Assembly: GCA_965242485.1 (NCBI GenBank)
Contig: CBDESM010000003.1
Coordinates: 1,860,001 to 1,924,000, forward strand
DNA length: 64,000 nt
From: CBDESM01 sp965242485
GTDB lineage: Bacteria; Chloroflexota; Dehalococcoidia; Bin125
Direction: 5' to 3'
A model generated the notes under the pieces. The model did no database searches. It was given only the letters and a program-made list of their open reading frames with translations, and was not told the origin of the DNA. The position numbers and the translations under genes were made by a program. Positions 8,440-18,060 of this stretch are shown one piece after another (within the stretch, counting starts at the first letter, position 1; every line of letters begins with the position of its first letter).

Positions 8440-9704
8440 TGAGCCGGCTGCCGCGCGGGGCGGCCCGCTGGCTGCAGGAGGCGACGCTGCTCGCGACCGT
8501 GATCGTGCTCTCGCTCGCGGTCTGGTTCGTGATCGTCGACGCAGAGAACCGCGAAGTCGAGCAGCGGCTCGGCTTCAGCCTGTCGGTCGGCGTGATCAAC
8601 CTCGCGGCCGATTTGGCCGTGGCCAACGAGCCGCTGCCGGTCTCGGTCACCGTGATCGGGCGGCAGGAGGACGTGGACGGGGTCGCGCCCGAGAACTTGG
8701 AAGCGACGATCGACGCCAACGGCCGGGCGCGCGGGCGCCACAGCCTGCCGGTGCGGGTGCGGTCGCTGATCGAGGGCGTGCGGGTGCGATCGGTGCAGCC
8801 GGAGACGGCCGTCGTCGAAATCCAGCAAGTCGAGGAGCGCGAGGTGCCCGTCGTGATCGAAGCCTCCGGTTCGCCCCCGCTCGGCTTCGCCGTCGCCCAG
8901 CCGACGGTCGACCTCGCCTTCGCGACGGTGACGGGGATCTCGTTCGACATCGAACAGATCACCGAAGCGGTGGCGCGGGTCGACTTGGCCGGCCTGACCG
9001 TGCCGGTGACCCGCACCGTCGCGCTCGAAGCGCGCACCGGGAGCGGTTCGGCCTCGGGCCGGGTCGCGATCGAGCCGCGCTTCGCGACGGTGCGGATCGA
9101 CGTGCGGCAGGAGCTGTTCCCGCGCACCGTCACGGTGCGCCCGCGGATCGAGGGCCGCCCGCTGGACGGCTACCGGATCGCCGCGATCGCGGTCGCGCCG
9201 CCGACGGTGGACTTGGTCGCGACGGTGGACGAGTTCGAGGAACTGGCTTCTGTCGAGACGACCCCGATCAGCATCGAGGGGCGCAGCTCGACGGTGATCC
9301 GGACGGTGCCGCTGGCGACGACCGCGGGGGAGGCGGCGGCCGAGACCCAGGTGCGGGTGACCGTGCAGATCGAGCCGATCCTGGCCGAGGTGCGGGTGCC
9401 GGTGCGCTTGCAGATCGTGAACGCGCCGGCCGGCTGGGAGGCGTCGGTGCAGCCGTCGTCGGCGCGCCTGCTGCTGCGCGGCGAGGCGGCCGAGATCGCG
9501 CGCTTGGATTCGGAACTCGCTCCGATCCTGCTCGACGCCTCCGGCCTCGACGCGGGCCGGCACTCGATCACGCTGGAATGGAGCGCGCCGGACGGCATCA
9601 ACGTCGAGATCGCGGAGATCAGCCCCTCGTTCATCATCCTCGCGCTGACCGAGCCGCCGGCGCCGGAGCCCGAAGAGGCGGAACCGGACGCCGACGGGCA
9701 GTAG
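8439..9704 (+). CDS. cdaR: YbbR-domain regulator of diadenylate cyclase
   Basis: A 421-aa protein with one N-terminal membrane helix (about residues 12-33) followed by repeats of about 80-90 residues that match YbbR domains: each has a PLPVSVTV- or EVPVVIEASG-like strand, a P-x-TV-D/E turn and a TV-(P/A)-L strand before the next repeat. Four repeats can be traced. The C-terminal tail is Pro/Glu-rich (PPAPEPEEAEPDADG). CdaR proteins bind and modulate CdaA outside the membrane. The ATG overlaps the cdaA stop by one base (TGATG). Confidence 0.88.
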   Translation: MSRLPRGAARWLQEATLLATVIVLSLAVWFVIVDAENREVEQRLGFSLSVGVINLAADLAVANEPLPVSVTVIGRQEDVDGVAPENLEATIDANGRARGRHSLPVRVRSLIEGVRVRSVQPETAVVEIQQVEEREVPVVIEASGSPPLGFAVAQPTVDLAFATVTGISFDIEQITEAVARVDLAGLTVPVTRTVALEARTGSGSASGRVAIEPRFATVRIDVRQELFPRTVTVRPRIEGRPLDGYRIAAIAVAPPTVDLVATVDEFEELASVETTPISIEGRSSTVIRTVPLATTAGEAAAETQVRVTVQIEPILAEVRVPVRLQIVNAPAGWEASVQPSSARLLLRGEAAEIARLDSELAPILLDASGLDAGRHSITLEWSAPDGINVEIAEISPSFIILALTEPPAPEPEEAEPDADGQ

Positions 9705-9769
9705 CGGCGGGCGCGGCGCGGAATACAGTGGACGGCAGCGGGCCGGGACCGCTGGAAAGGCGAGGGGCG

Positions 9770-11170
9770 ATGACGGCGGTGCGCGAGGCCGCAGCCGCGG
9801 AAGCCGTCCCGCCGGGCGCCGGGCCCGGAGCGGGCCTGCCCGTCGTGGCGATCGTCGGCCGGCCCAACGTGGGCAAATCGACCCTGTTCAACCGCCTGCT
9901 CGGCCGGCGCCAGGCGATCGTGCGCGGAGAGCCGGGCACGACGCGCGACCGCAACTACGGCGAGGCGGAATGGCGCGGGCGGCGCTTCACGGTGATCGAC
10001 ACGGGCGGGCTGCGCGGCGAGCAGCTGGCCGGTCCCTACGCGGAGCCGGTCGCCGACCAGGTCGGCCAGGCGCTGGCCGAAGCCGACGCGATCATCTTCG
10101 TGGTCGACGCGCAGGCCGGTCCGCTGTCGGCCGATTGGGACGTCGCCGAGCTGCTGCGGGACGCGCCGCAGCCCGTCGCGGTCTGCGCGAACAAGGCCGA
10201 CAACGTGCGGATCGCGGACGGCGCGGCCGAGTTCCACGCGCTGGGCCTGGGCGAGCCGCAGGCGATCTCGGCGCACCATGGCAGGCGGATCGACGATCTG
10301 CTGGACCGGGTGACGGAGGCGCTGCCCGACGTCGCCGGCGAGCGCGGCGCGGAGGTCGATTGCCGCCTGGCGATCGTGGGCCGGCCCAACGTCGGCAAAT
10401 CGTCGCTGGTCAACGCGCTGCTGCGCGACGAGCGGATGATCGTCAGCGAGGTGCCGGGCACGACGCGCGACGCGGTGGACGCGCGGCTGGAATTCGAGGG
10501 CCGCAGCGTCTCGCTGGTGGACACCGCCGGCATCCGCAGGCGCGGGCGGGTCGAGCCGGGAATCGAGCGCGCCTCCGTGCGCCGCGCCTCGGCGGCCGCC
10601 GGCCGGGCCGACGTCGCCGCGATCGTGATCGACTCGCGCGAGGGCGTCACTTCCCAGGATCAGCACGTGATCCAGATGGCGCTCGAAGCCGGCGCCGGGA
10701 TCGTGCTGGTGATGAACAAGGTCGACCTGCTGGACGAGCGGGAAGGCCTGCGCGGGAGCCGCGAACGGCAGCTCGCGGGCCGCGCGCGGTTCGTGACTTG
10801 GGCCCCGATCATCTGGGTCTCCGCGCTGACCGGAGAGGCGGTCGACGGCGTCGTCGCGGCGGCGCTGCACGTGGCCGATCAGCGCCGCCTGCGCGTGTCG
10901 ACGGGGCGCTTGAACGCGCGGCTGCGGCAATGGACGATCGAGCGCCCGCCGCCGACGCACAAGGGCCGGCCGATGCGCTTCTACTACGCCGCGCAGACCG
11001 CGATCGAGCCGCCGACCTTCGTCTTCTTCATGAACGCGCCCGATGCGCTGCATTTTTCCTACCAGCGCTACCTGCAGCGGCGGCTGCGCGAGGCGTTCGG
11101 CTTCGAAGGCGCGGCGATGCGCCTGCATTTCCGCGGCCGCGACGGCGGGGAGCGGGACGGCCGTGATTGA
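9770..11170 (+). CDS. der: ribosome assembly GTPase Der (EngA)
   Basis: A 466-aa protein with two tandem GTPase domains and a C-terminal KH-like domain, required for 50S subunit maturation. Domain 1 shows GRPNVGKST (30-38), DTGG and NKAD. Domain 2 shows GRPNVGKSS (~203-211), DTAGIRRRGR and NKVDLLDE. The KH-like region contains the family's PPPTHKGRPMRFYYAAQ. A roughly 20-residue Ala/Pro/Gly-rich extension precedes the first G domain. The ATG at 9770 follows GAGGGG. A TACAGT hexamer at 9724-9729 could be a -10 element for a promoter inside the run. The start of plsY overlaps its end by 8 nt. Confidence 0.95.
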   Translation: MTAVREAAAAEAVPPGAGPGAGLPVVAIVGRPNVGKSTLFNRLLGRRQAIVRGEPGTTRDRNYGEAEWRGRRFTVIDTGGLRGEQLAGPYAEPVADQVGQALAEADAIIFVVDAQAGPLSADWDVAELLRDAPQPVAVCANKADNVRIADGAAEFHALGLGEPQAISAHHGRRIDDLLDRVTEALPDVAGERGAEVDCRLAIVGRPNVGKSSLVNALLRDERMIVSEVPGTTRDAVDARLEFEGRSVSLVDTAGIRRRGRVEPGIERASVRRASAAAGRADVAAIVIDSREGVTSQDQHVIQMALEAGAGIVLVMNKVDLLDEREGLRGSRERQLAGRARFVTWAPIIWVSALTGEAVDGVVAAALHVADQRRLRVSTGRLNARLRQWTIERPPPTHKGRPMRFYYAAQTAIEPPTFVFFMNAPDALHFSYQRYLQRRLREAFGFEGAAMRLHFRGRDGGERDGRD

Positions 11171-11783
11171 GGCGTGGGTCGCGGGGCTCGCGGCCGGCTA
11201 CCTGCTCGGGTCGATTCCGACGGGGCTGTGGGTCGGCAAATGGCGCGGCGGCGGCGATATCCGCGCCAGCGGCAGCGGGCGCACCGGCGCCACCAACGCC
11301 TTCCGCAAGCTGGGGCTGAAATGGTCGCTGCTGGTGCTCGCCATCGACGCGGCGAAGGGGGCCGCGCCGATCCTGATCATCGGCGCGGCGTTCGACAGCC
11401 CGACCGGCGAAGTGCTGGGCGGGCTGGCGGCGATCTTCGGGCACCAGTTCCCGCTCTTCGCCGGCTTCCGCGGCGGGCGCGGCGCGGCGACGGCGCTGGG
11501 CGCGACCTTGGCCGCGCTGCCCTTCGCCATCGCCTGCGCGGTCGCGGCCGCGGCCCCGCTGCTCTGGCGCACCCGCGTGATGTCGCTCTCCGTCCTGATC
11601 GGCGCGACCGCCGGCGCCGCGGCGGTCGGGGTCTTCGCGGCCTTCGGCGGCCTTGACGGCGCATACATCGGCTACGCCGTCGGGGCCTGGCTGCTGATCG
11701 TCGTCGGCCACCGCGACAACATCGAGCGGATCGCGGGGGGAACCGAGCGCGTGTTCGGCGAAACGCCGGCGGAGACGGGCTGA
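11163..11783 (+). CDS. plsY: acyl-phosphate:glycerol-3-phosphate acyltransferase PlsY
   Basis: A 206-aa polytopic membrane enzyme that acylates glycerol-3-phosphate to give lysophosphatidate, the first step in phospholipid synthesis. Three PlsY motifs are visible: GYLLGSIPTGLWVGKW near the N-terminus, SGSGRTGATNAFR (~37-49), and GHQFPLFAGFRGGRG (~97-111). About five membrane helices can be seen. GTG at 11163 is chosen because it lies just before the first motif; it overlaps der by 8 nt. The next gene, gpsA, makes its substrate, which supports the assignment. Confidence 0.93.
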   Translation: MIEAWVAGLAAGYLLGSIPTGLWVGKWRGGGDIRASGSGRTGATNAFRKLGLKWSLLVLAIDAAKGAAPILIIGAAFDSPTGEVLGGLAAIFGHQFPLFAGFRGGRGAATALGATLAALPFAIACAVAAAAPLLWRTRVMSLSVLIGATAGAAAVGVFAAFGGLDGAYIGYAVGAWLLIVVGHRDNIERIAGGTERVFGETPAETG

Positions 11784-11789
11784 GCCCCC

Positions 11790-12749
<960 letters not shown>

Positions 12750-12813
12750 TCGGCGGTACTGATCGCTCGGATACACTGATTTGCCCGACTGCGGGCGGCG
12801 ACGGAGGAGCGCG

Positions 12814-13782
12814 GTGTCGGACGATGCGAGCGAGCCGGGCGATGCGTTCGCGCGCCTGGTGGCGGCGATCGACGCGGGGCGGCAGCCGCTCGAGGCGGAT
12901 GATCTGCGGGCGCTGAGCGGCGAATCGGAGGCGCTGGAGCGGGAGGCGCGGGGGCGGCTGGCGGCGCTCGAGCCGGCCGGCCGCTTCGCCTTCGTCGGGG
13001 AACTGATCGATTCGATGAACGGGTATCCGGGCTTGGAGTTCACCAGCGTGCTGCGGGCGGCGCTGGTCGACGACGACCTCTCGGTGCGGGCCGCGGCCGC
13101 GACCGCGCTGGCGTCCTGCGAGACGCCGGGCGCGACCGAAGCGCTGCTGCGCACGGCCGCTTCGGACGAGGAGGACGGCGCGGTGCGGATCGAGGCGGTT
13201 GCTTCGCTGGGCGAGGTGGCGCTGCGCGCGGAGTTGGGCTGGGCCGGCTCGGAACGCGCGGAGGGCGTGATCCCGGCCCTGCGCCGCATCGCCGAGGACG
13301 CGCGCGAAGAACCGGCGCTGCGGGCCGGCGCGATCGCCGGCGCGGCCGTCGCGCAGGAGGACTGGATCGCGCCGCTACTGGACGACGCCTACGGCAGCGA
13401 CGAAGCGGAACTGCGCCTCGGCGCGCTGCGCGGCATGGGCCGCAACGCCGACGATGCCTGGATCCCGCTGATTGAAAACGCCTTCGGCGCGGCCGACGAG
13501 GACGAGCGCATGGCCGCCGTCGAGGCGGCCGGCGAGATCGGCTCGGAGGACGCGGTGCCGATGCTGCTCGACCTGCTCGCGGAGCCCGGGCTGGAAAGCG
13601 ATCTCGCCCGCGCCATCGCCCGCTCGCTGGGCGAGATCGGCGGCGAAGAAGCGCTGGAGCAGCTGGCCGCGCTGCGGACCCATCCGGATCCGGACCTCCG
13701 CGCGGCCGTCGCCGAGGCGCTGGACGAAGCGCGGCGGCTCGACGGCGCGTTCGATGACGCCGGCGCGGAGATCTACCAGTGA
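12814..13782 (+). CDS. HEAT-repeat protein
   Basis: A 322-aa acidic, all-helical protein with HEAT/PBS-lyase-like repeats from about residue 80 onward (for example LSVRAAAATALASCE, VRIEAVASLGEVALR, LRLGALRGMGRNADD, MAAVEAAGEIGSEDA, LARAIARSLGEIGGE). Such repeats mediate protein binding; no catalytic residues are seen and the partner is unknown. GTG at 12814 follows GGAGGAG at 12803-12809. A TACACT hexamer at 12772-12777 could be a -10 element. It lies between gpsA and a NUDIX gene. Confidence 0.85.
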   Translation: MSDDASEPGDAFARLVAAIDAGRQPLEADDLRALSGESEALEREARGRLAALEPAGRFAFVGELIDSMNGYPGLEFTSVLRAALVDDDLSVRAAAATALASCETPGATEALLRTAASDEEDGAVRIEAVASLGEVALRAELGWAGSERAEGVIPALRRIAEDAREEPALRAGAIAGAAVAQEDWIAPLLDDAYGSDEAELRLGALRGMGRNADDAWIPLIENAFGAADEDERMAAVEAAGEIGSEDAVPMLLDLLAEPGLESDLARAIARSLGEIGGEEALEQLAALRTHPDPDLRAAVAEALDEARRLDGAFDDAGAEIYQ

Positions 13783-13801
13783 CCGGGGAACGGGGTGCGC
13801 C

Positions 13802-14377
13802 TTGAACGAAGAGCACGCGGAGAGCGGGAAGCGCGCGCGCGGGCGGGCCCGGGCCGTCAGCGCCGGCGGAGTGGTCTGGCGGATCGGGCCGGACGCGCCG
13901 GGCGCGCCGGGGCGGCCGAGTCTCGAAATCGTCCTGGTGCAGACCGCGGCGCTGCGCTGGGGGCTGCCCAAGGGCAAGCGCGACCCCGGCGAGCGCCTGC
14001 GCGAAACCGCGCTCCGCGAAGTCCGCGAGGAGACCGGGCTGCTGGTCGAGCTGGGCGAAAAGGTCGGCGTGATGCGCTACCGCTTCAGGGCCGCGCGCCC
14101 GGGCGGCGGCAAGCGCAGCATCGATAAGGAAGTCCACTTCTGGCTGATGCAGCCGACCGGCGGCTCCTTCGCGGATCACGATCACGAGCACATCGACGTC
14201 GGCTGGTTCGGCCTCGACGAGGCGATGCGGCGGGTCAGCTACCGCAACACGGTCGACGTGCTGGAGCGCGCCGCGGCGATGCTCGACGGCCACCCGGACT
14301 GGCGGGAAGCGCTGGAACGGAACGGCCCCGGCGGCGCTTCGGACGGCCGCGTGCCGCTGCGCAGCGGAGCGGGATGA
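13802..14377 (+). CDS. NUDIX hydrolase
   Basis: A 191-aa protein with a clear NUDIX box, GKRDPGERLRETAL followed by REVREETGL (about residues 60-82), which binds magnesium and cleaves nucleoside diphosphate-X substrates. The domain starts with the AVSAGGVVWR strand. The substrate is undefined; the IDKEVHFWLM and DHDHEHIDVGWFGLDEA segments recall dinucleoside polyphosphate hydrolases (MutT/Ap4A type). The start is uncertain: TTG at 13802 is the best in-frame candidate after the GGGGAACGGGG stretch, 19 nt past the HEAT gene stop. The next gene starts 4 nt after its stop. Confidence 0.85.
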   Translation: MNEEHAESGKRARGRARAVSAGGVVWRIGPDAPGAPGRPSLEIVLVQTAALRWGLPKGKRDPGERLRETALREVREETGLLVELGEKVGVMRYRFRAARPGGGKRSIDKEVHFWLMQPTGGSFADHDHEHIDVGWFGLDEAMRRVSYRNTVDVLERAAAMLDGHPDWREALERNGPGGASDGRVPLRSGAG

Positions 14378-14381
14378 GGCG

Positions 14382-15008
14382 ATGAGGCTGCCCCCGCCGT
14401 TCGCCGCCGGGCGCGTCGTCCAGCTGCGCCGCAAGCACATCGGCGACGCCCGCCGCGATTGGATCTGGCGGACGGACGACGAGATCTCGCTGCTCGACGC
14501 GGTGCCGATCTCGCGGCTCTCGTTCGAGGAGTTCCGCGAGCAGATGCGCTGGCAGCTCGAGGCCGAGACCCACTACCGCAACATGTTCGCGATCGAGACC
14601 GTCGAGGGGCGGCACATCGGCAACATCCTGCTCTACAACGTCGACCACGGGCACCGCGAGGCCGAGCTCGGGATCGTCATCGGCGAGCGGGAATTCTGGG
14701 GCAGCGGCGCGGGCCGCGAAGCGGTGACCCTGCTGGTCGACCACGTCTTCACCAGAACCTCGCTCACGCGGGTCTACCTGCACACGCTGGACTGGAACGT
14801 GCGGGCCCAGCGCGCGTTCGCCGGCGCCGGCTTCCGCCAGTGCGGAATCGTCCGCAGGGGCCCCAACCGATTCCACCGCATGGAAGTCCGCCGCGAGTGG
14901 CTCTGGGACCGCGACTACCAGCGCCAAGCGGCCCGCCCGGCCCCGCGCGGACGCGGCCGGGGACGGCGCTCAAACGCGGGGAGGAGCAGCGGCAGCGCGA
15001 TCAGGTAG
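14382..15008 (+). CDS. GNAT family N-acetyltransferase
   Basis: A 208-aa protein of the RimJ/RimL-type GNAT family, which transfers acetyl from acetyl-CoA to an amine. The acetyl-CoA loop is seen in EFWGSGAGREAVTLLVDHVF (about residues 108-127), followed by RVYLHTLDWNVRAQRAFAGA, the conserved N-x-(R/A)-A-x-R-(A/V)-(Y/F) helix. The last 25 residues are Arg/Pro/Gly-rich and probably disordered. Its target is unknown. It ends the plus-strand run that began with cdaA and faces the convergent dehydratase gene 18 bp away. Confidence 0.85.
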   Translation: MRLPPPFAAGRVVQLRRKHIGDARRDWIWRTDDEISLLDAVPISRLSFEEFREQMRWQLEAETHYRNMFAIETVEGRHIGNILLYNVDHGHREAELGIVIGEREFWGSGAGREAVTLLVDHVFTRTSLTRVYLHTLDWNVRAQRAFAGAGFRQCGIVRRGPNRFHRMEVRREWLWDRDYQRQAARPAPRGRGRGRRSNAGRSSGSAIR

Positions 15009-15026
15009 CAGCGCCGCCGCTCGGCC

Positions 15027-15482
15027 CTAGCCGCGGCTGGGGAGGGTGACGATGCCGACGCCGGGGGTGGAGACGCTGCCGTCGCCGCGGACGCCGCGGA
15101 TGTCGAGTTCGACGTAGTTCTTCTCGCCCTCGGTGTACTTGCGCGTCACCGTGCCCTCGAGCGTGAACTTCTGGTCGACCGTGTCGTCCTTGCCCTGCAC
15201 GGCCGGGTCCATCCCGCGGTAGGAGCACTGCACGCGCTTGACCTGCCCCTCGGGGCCGGCGAAGCGCCAGAGCAGCTCGCCCAGGAAGGCGTGCTTCAGC
15301 GCGCCGTGCACGATGATGTCGTCCAGGCCCGTGTCCTGCGCGTACTTCGTGTCGTAGTGGATCTGGTAGAAGTCGCCCGATCCGGCGGCCCAGTAGACGA
15401 GCTGCTGGCTGGTCGGGTTCTTCTCCAGCGAGGGGATGTTGTCGCCCTCGTCGATGTCCTCGAAGTAGATCTGCTCGGCCAT
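15027..15482 (-). CDS. MaoC-like (hotdog) dehydratase subunit
   Basis: A 151-aa hotdog-fold protein. The segment DFYQIHYDTKYAQDTGLDDI (about residues 38-57) followed by IVHGALKHAFLGELL is the R-hydratase/MaoC pattern, in which Asp and His activate water across an enoyl-CoA double bond. The partner gene (17 nt upstream) encodes the FAS1-like half, so the active enzyme is probably a heterodimer acting on an acyl-CoA. The ATG at 15482 follows GGAAGGACGC. A similar pair lies at 56399-57302. Confidence 0.85.
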   Translation of the reverse strand: MAEQIYFEDIDEGDNIPSLEKNPTSQQLVYWAAGSGDFYQIHYDTKYAQDTGLDDIIVHGALKHAFLGELLWRFAGPEGQVKRVQCSYRGMDPAVQGKDDTVDQKFTLEGTVTRKYTEGEKNYVELDIRGVRGDGSVSTPGVGIVTLPSRG

Positions 15483-15499
15483 GGCTGCGTCCTTCCTGT

Positions 15500-16018
15500 T
15501 CACTCGCCCGATCGAGGGTACGAGATTCCGGTGCCGCGCGAAATCGCGACGACCCGGCCGTCCTGGTTGGTGTAGGTGGTCGCGGAGACCTGGATCAGCA
15601 TCGGGACGCCCAGCGCGCCGCTCCAGCGCTCGCTGAGGCTCTCCAGCTTGGTGCGCGAGGTGAGCACGTCGCCCGCGCAGATCTGCTCGCCCGTGTACTC
15701 GATGTCGGTGCCGCCGTTGAGCACCAGCGGATAGGGCGAGCGGAAGCCCTGCCCGCGCCGCCCTCCGAAGGTCGGGTCCGATTCGGCCGGGTTGAAGATC
15801 GGCGTGCCGAGGTAGCCGGGAGGCGCCGGCAGGCTGCGGTAGCCGCGCTCGACCGCGACCGCTTCGTCGTAGAACGCCGGATCGACGTAGCCCACGGCGC
15901 GGGCGAACATGCGCACGCTGGTCGTGGTCAGCTCGCCGACCGTCGCTTCGCCCTCGACCCCGATCTGGGCGCGCATCTCGTCGGTGATGACGGATTCGAA
16001 TTCGGCTTTGTCTGCCAT
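15500..16018 (-). CDS. FAS1-like dehydratase domain protein (MaoC N-half)
   Basis: A 172-aa protein of the FAS1-like dehydratase (MaoC_dehydrat_N) family, with VRMFARAVGYVDPAFYDE near residue 35, the P-(P/A)-GYLGTPIF segment, LNGGTDIEYTGEQICAGDVL in the middle and IQVSATTYTNQDGRVVAISR near the end. These proteins form the non-catalytic half of split hydratases. The MaoC partner follows it directly. The ATG at 16018 is preceded by GAAGGGACG. Confidence 0.85.
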   Translation of the reverse strand: MADKAEFESVITDEMRAQIGVEGEATVGELTTTSVRMFARAVGYVDPAFYDEAVAVERGYRSLPAPPGYLGTPIFNPAESDPTFGGRRGQGFRSPYPLVLNGGTDIEYTGEQICAGDVLTSRTKLESLSERWSGALGVPMLIQVSATTYTNQDGRVVAISRGTGISYPRSGE

Positions 16019-16130
16019 CGTCGTCCCTTCGCTGCAGCGCTCGCGGGGAGCGGCCTGCGGGTGTTGCGCGAAAGATAGGCGCGGCCGCCGCTCGAATCAA
16101 TCCCGCCGGCCGGGAAGCCCCGCTGCGGGC

Positions 16131-16835
16131 TCAGGAACCGACCGCCGTGCCCACCAGCGTGAACGTGCGCTCCCGCACCGGCACCATCACCTCGCGGTCG
16201 TTCTCGACGTCCACCGCGTAGAAATTGCCGGACTTGAGCTCGCGCACCAGATCCTGCCACGTGGAGATGGCGTCGGTCTCGAACCAGGTCGCGACCTTGC
16301 CGATGTCGTGCACGGCGTGCGAGTCGGTGCCCGCCGTGCCCGTCATTTCGAGCATGGCGGCGAGGTCGAGGCTGAAGTTGTTCTCGCGCTCGCGCCCGCG
16401 CCCGTTGAGCACTTCCAGCGCGATGCAGTGCTGGTAGGCCGGGTTGGCCGATGCCTTCTCCAAGGCCTTCGCCCACTCGTCCGGGTCGTCCTTCCAGGCG
16501 ATCTGCCGGCGGTAGGGGTGCGCGGCGACCAGCGCCCCGCCCTGCTCGCGGACGTGCTCGGCCAAGCGCTCGACCCGGTGCATCCCGAAGACGTACTTCT
16601 CCATCCCCCAGGCGAGGATGTGCCCCTCGTCGGTGCTGACCTCGCAGCCCGGGATCACGATGATGCCGATCTCCTCGGCGATGGCCTGCGCGTCTTCTTC
16701 CTTCCAGAGCGCGTCGTGCTCCGTCAGGCAGATCCCGTCCAGCCCCGCGTCCTTGGCCCGCTGGGCCAGATCGCGCGGGTCGAGCACCGAGTCGTGGGAC
16801 TTCGGCCAAGTGTGGTTGTGCAGATCGATGAGCAT
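16131..16835 (-). CDS. PHP-domain metal-dependent phosphoesterase
   Basis: A 234-aa protein of the PHP family (polymerase and histidinol phosphatase). The N-terminal motif MLIDLHNHTW supplies the first two His, followed by GICLTEHDALW (~34-44), IPGCEVSTDEGHILAWG (~64-80), VAAHPYRR (~108-115) and GTDSHAVHDIG (~182-192). All metal-ligand motifs are present, so it should be active; the substrate may be a phosphomonoester or nucleotide. ATG at 16835 is chosen because it directly precedes the LIDLHNH strand and GAGGA lies upstream. It is divergent from the nuo operon. Confidence 0.85.
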   Translation of the reverse strand: MLIDLHNHTWPKSHDSVLDPRDLAQRAKDAGLDGICLTEHDALWKEEDAQAIAEEIGIIVIPGCEVSTDEGHILAWGMEKYVFGMHRVERLAEHVREQGGALVAAHPYRRQIAWKDDPDEWAKALEKASANPAYQHCIALEVLNGRGRERENNFSLDLAAMLEMTGTAGTDSHAVHDIGKVATWFETDAISTWQDLVRELKSGNFYAVDVENDREVMVPVRERTFTLVGTAVGS

Positions 16836-16923
16836 GGCATCCTCGTCCAGGCGGCGTGCCCGCACTCTAACACTCCGCAGCGGCGCTCCGCGGCGGCCGG
16901 CGCCGGCGGGCGGGCCGGCGCGA

Positions 16924-16952
16924 TTGAGCGAGCTGGAGCGCGTGCCTATACT
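16924..16952 (+). promoter_or_regulatory. predicted sigma70-type promoter of the nuo operon
   Basis: TTGAGC at 16924-16929 and TATACT at 16947-16952 are separated by exactly 17 bp, about 100 nt before nuoA. This is the best -35/-10 pair I found in the window. It lies between the divergent PHP gene and nuoA. Confidence 0.5.
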
Positions 16953-17050
16953 CGCTTGCGCCGGCTCCGCAGAGGCTCCGCGTCCCGCGTGCGGACGCGC
17001 GCCCGCGCCCGCCGACGGGCGCTCGGGACGGCTGGCGAAGGGTGCGCGGC

Positions 17051-17425
17051 GTGGTACTCGAGCAGTACGGCCACCTCGGGATCCTGCTGCTCTTCGCGAT
17101 CCTGTTCCCCTCGATCCCGCTCGTCGCCTCCTGGGCCGCCTACCGCTTCGGCCTCCGCCCGCACCTGCCCAACGCGATCAAGTCCGACACCTACGAGTGC
17201 GGCGTCGAGACCGAGGGCCCGACCTGGGTCCAGTTCAACTTCCGCTACTACCTGGTCGCCCTGATCTTCGTGCTCTTCGACATCGAGGTGATCTTCCTCT
17301 TCCCGTTGGCCGTCGCGCTCGACTCGGTGCTGCTGGCCGGGCTCGGGGCGATGCTGCTGTTCATCTTCATCCTCGCGCTCGGCCTCGTCTACGAGTGGCG
17401 CCGCCAAGCGCTGGAGTGGCGCTGA
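17051..17425 (+). CDS. nuoA: NADH-quinone oxidoreductase subunit A
   Basis: A 124-aa membrane subunit of complex I with three helices. The conserved loop SDTYECGVETEGPTW and the helix VQFNFRYYLVALIFVLFDIE are diagnostic. NuoA sits at the junction of the membrane and peripheral arms beside the quinone tunnel. GTG at 17051 is preferred because GAAGGG (17037-17042) precedes it by 8 nt; GTG at 17042 overlaps that site. The stop overlaps the nuoC start by one base. nuoB, which normally follows, is not here. Confidence 0.94.
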   Translation: MVLEQYGHLGILLLFAILFPSIPLVASWAAYRFGLRPHLPNAIKSDTYECGVETEGPTWVQFNFRYYLVALIFVLFDIEVIFLFPLAVALDSVLLAGLGAMLLFIFILALGLVYEWRRQALEWR

Positions 17426-18060
17426 TGACGGCCCGCTTCGAGATCGCCGACGCGCTCGAGATCGCCGGCGCGGCCGCTCCCGGCTGCGCCCGCGCCTCCG
17501 GCGGCTCGCTCGCCGTCGACCGCGACGCCCTGGTCGACGTGATCACCGCCCTGCGCGACGACGAGCGCTCCGACCTCGTCTTCCTCTGCAACCTCACCGC
17601 CGTCGACCGCGACTTGGCCATCGACGTGACCTACCACCTCCAATCGCTCGACCGCAACCACATCCTGCAAGTCACCACCAGCACCGCCGACCGCGAAGAC
17701 CCGGCCGTGCCCTCGCTCACCGGCCTCTACCACGGCGCGCACCTGCAGGAGCGCGAGGTCTACGACCTCTTCGGCGTCCGCTTCGAGGGCCATCCGGACC
17801 TGAGGCGGATGTTCCTCTGGGAGGGCTTCCCCGGCTATCCGCTGCGCAAGGACTTCCTGCAGATGCCCGGCCAAGTCCGCGCCGGCCTGCCCGGCTTCCC
17901 CCACGAGGGCGCCGAGGCGGAAGACGCGCAGCAGTCGGTCAACGCCTGGCCCGTGCCCGGCAGCGTGCCGCAGCGGCCCGTGCATCCGAACGACCCCGCG
18001 CCCGCGGAAACGGCGCCGGCCGCGGCGGGCGACGGCGACGCCGAGGAGGCCGCCGAATGA
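17425..18060 (+). CDS. nuoC: NADH-quinone oxidoreductase subunit C
   Basis: A 211-aa peripheral-arm subunit (30-kDa subunit). The signature EREVYDLFGVRFEGHPDLRR (about residues 109-128) followed by MFLWEGFPGYPLRKDF is clear. The C-terminal 40 residues are Ala/Pro/Glu-rich, an extension beyond the core. The ATG overlaps the nuoA stop by one base and the end overlaps nuoD by 4 nt, so it is translationally coupled on both sides. Confidence 0.94.
   Translation: MTARFEIADALEIAGAAAPGCARASGGSLAVDRDALVDVITALRDDERSDLVFLCNLTAVDRDLAIDVTYHLQSLDRNHILQVTTSTADREDPAVPSLTGLYHGAHLQEREVYDLFGVRFEGHPDLRRMFLWEGFPGYPLRKDFLQMPGQVRAGLPGFPHEGAEAEDAQQSVNAWPVPGSVPQRPVHPNDPAPAETAPAAAGDGDAEEAAE

Noticed and set aside
8369..9769. 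A long plus-strand frame that runs through cdaR into der
   Set aside because: The residues before 9770 are Arg/Gly/Ala shadow of cdaR; the true der begins at the ATG after GAGGGG.
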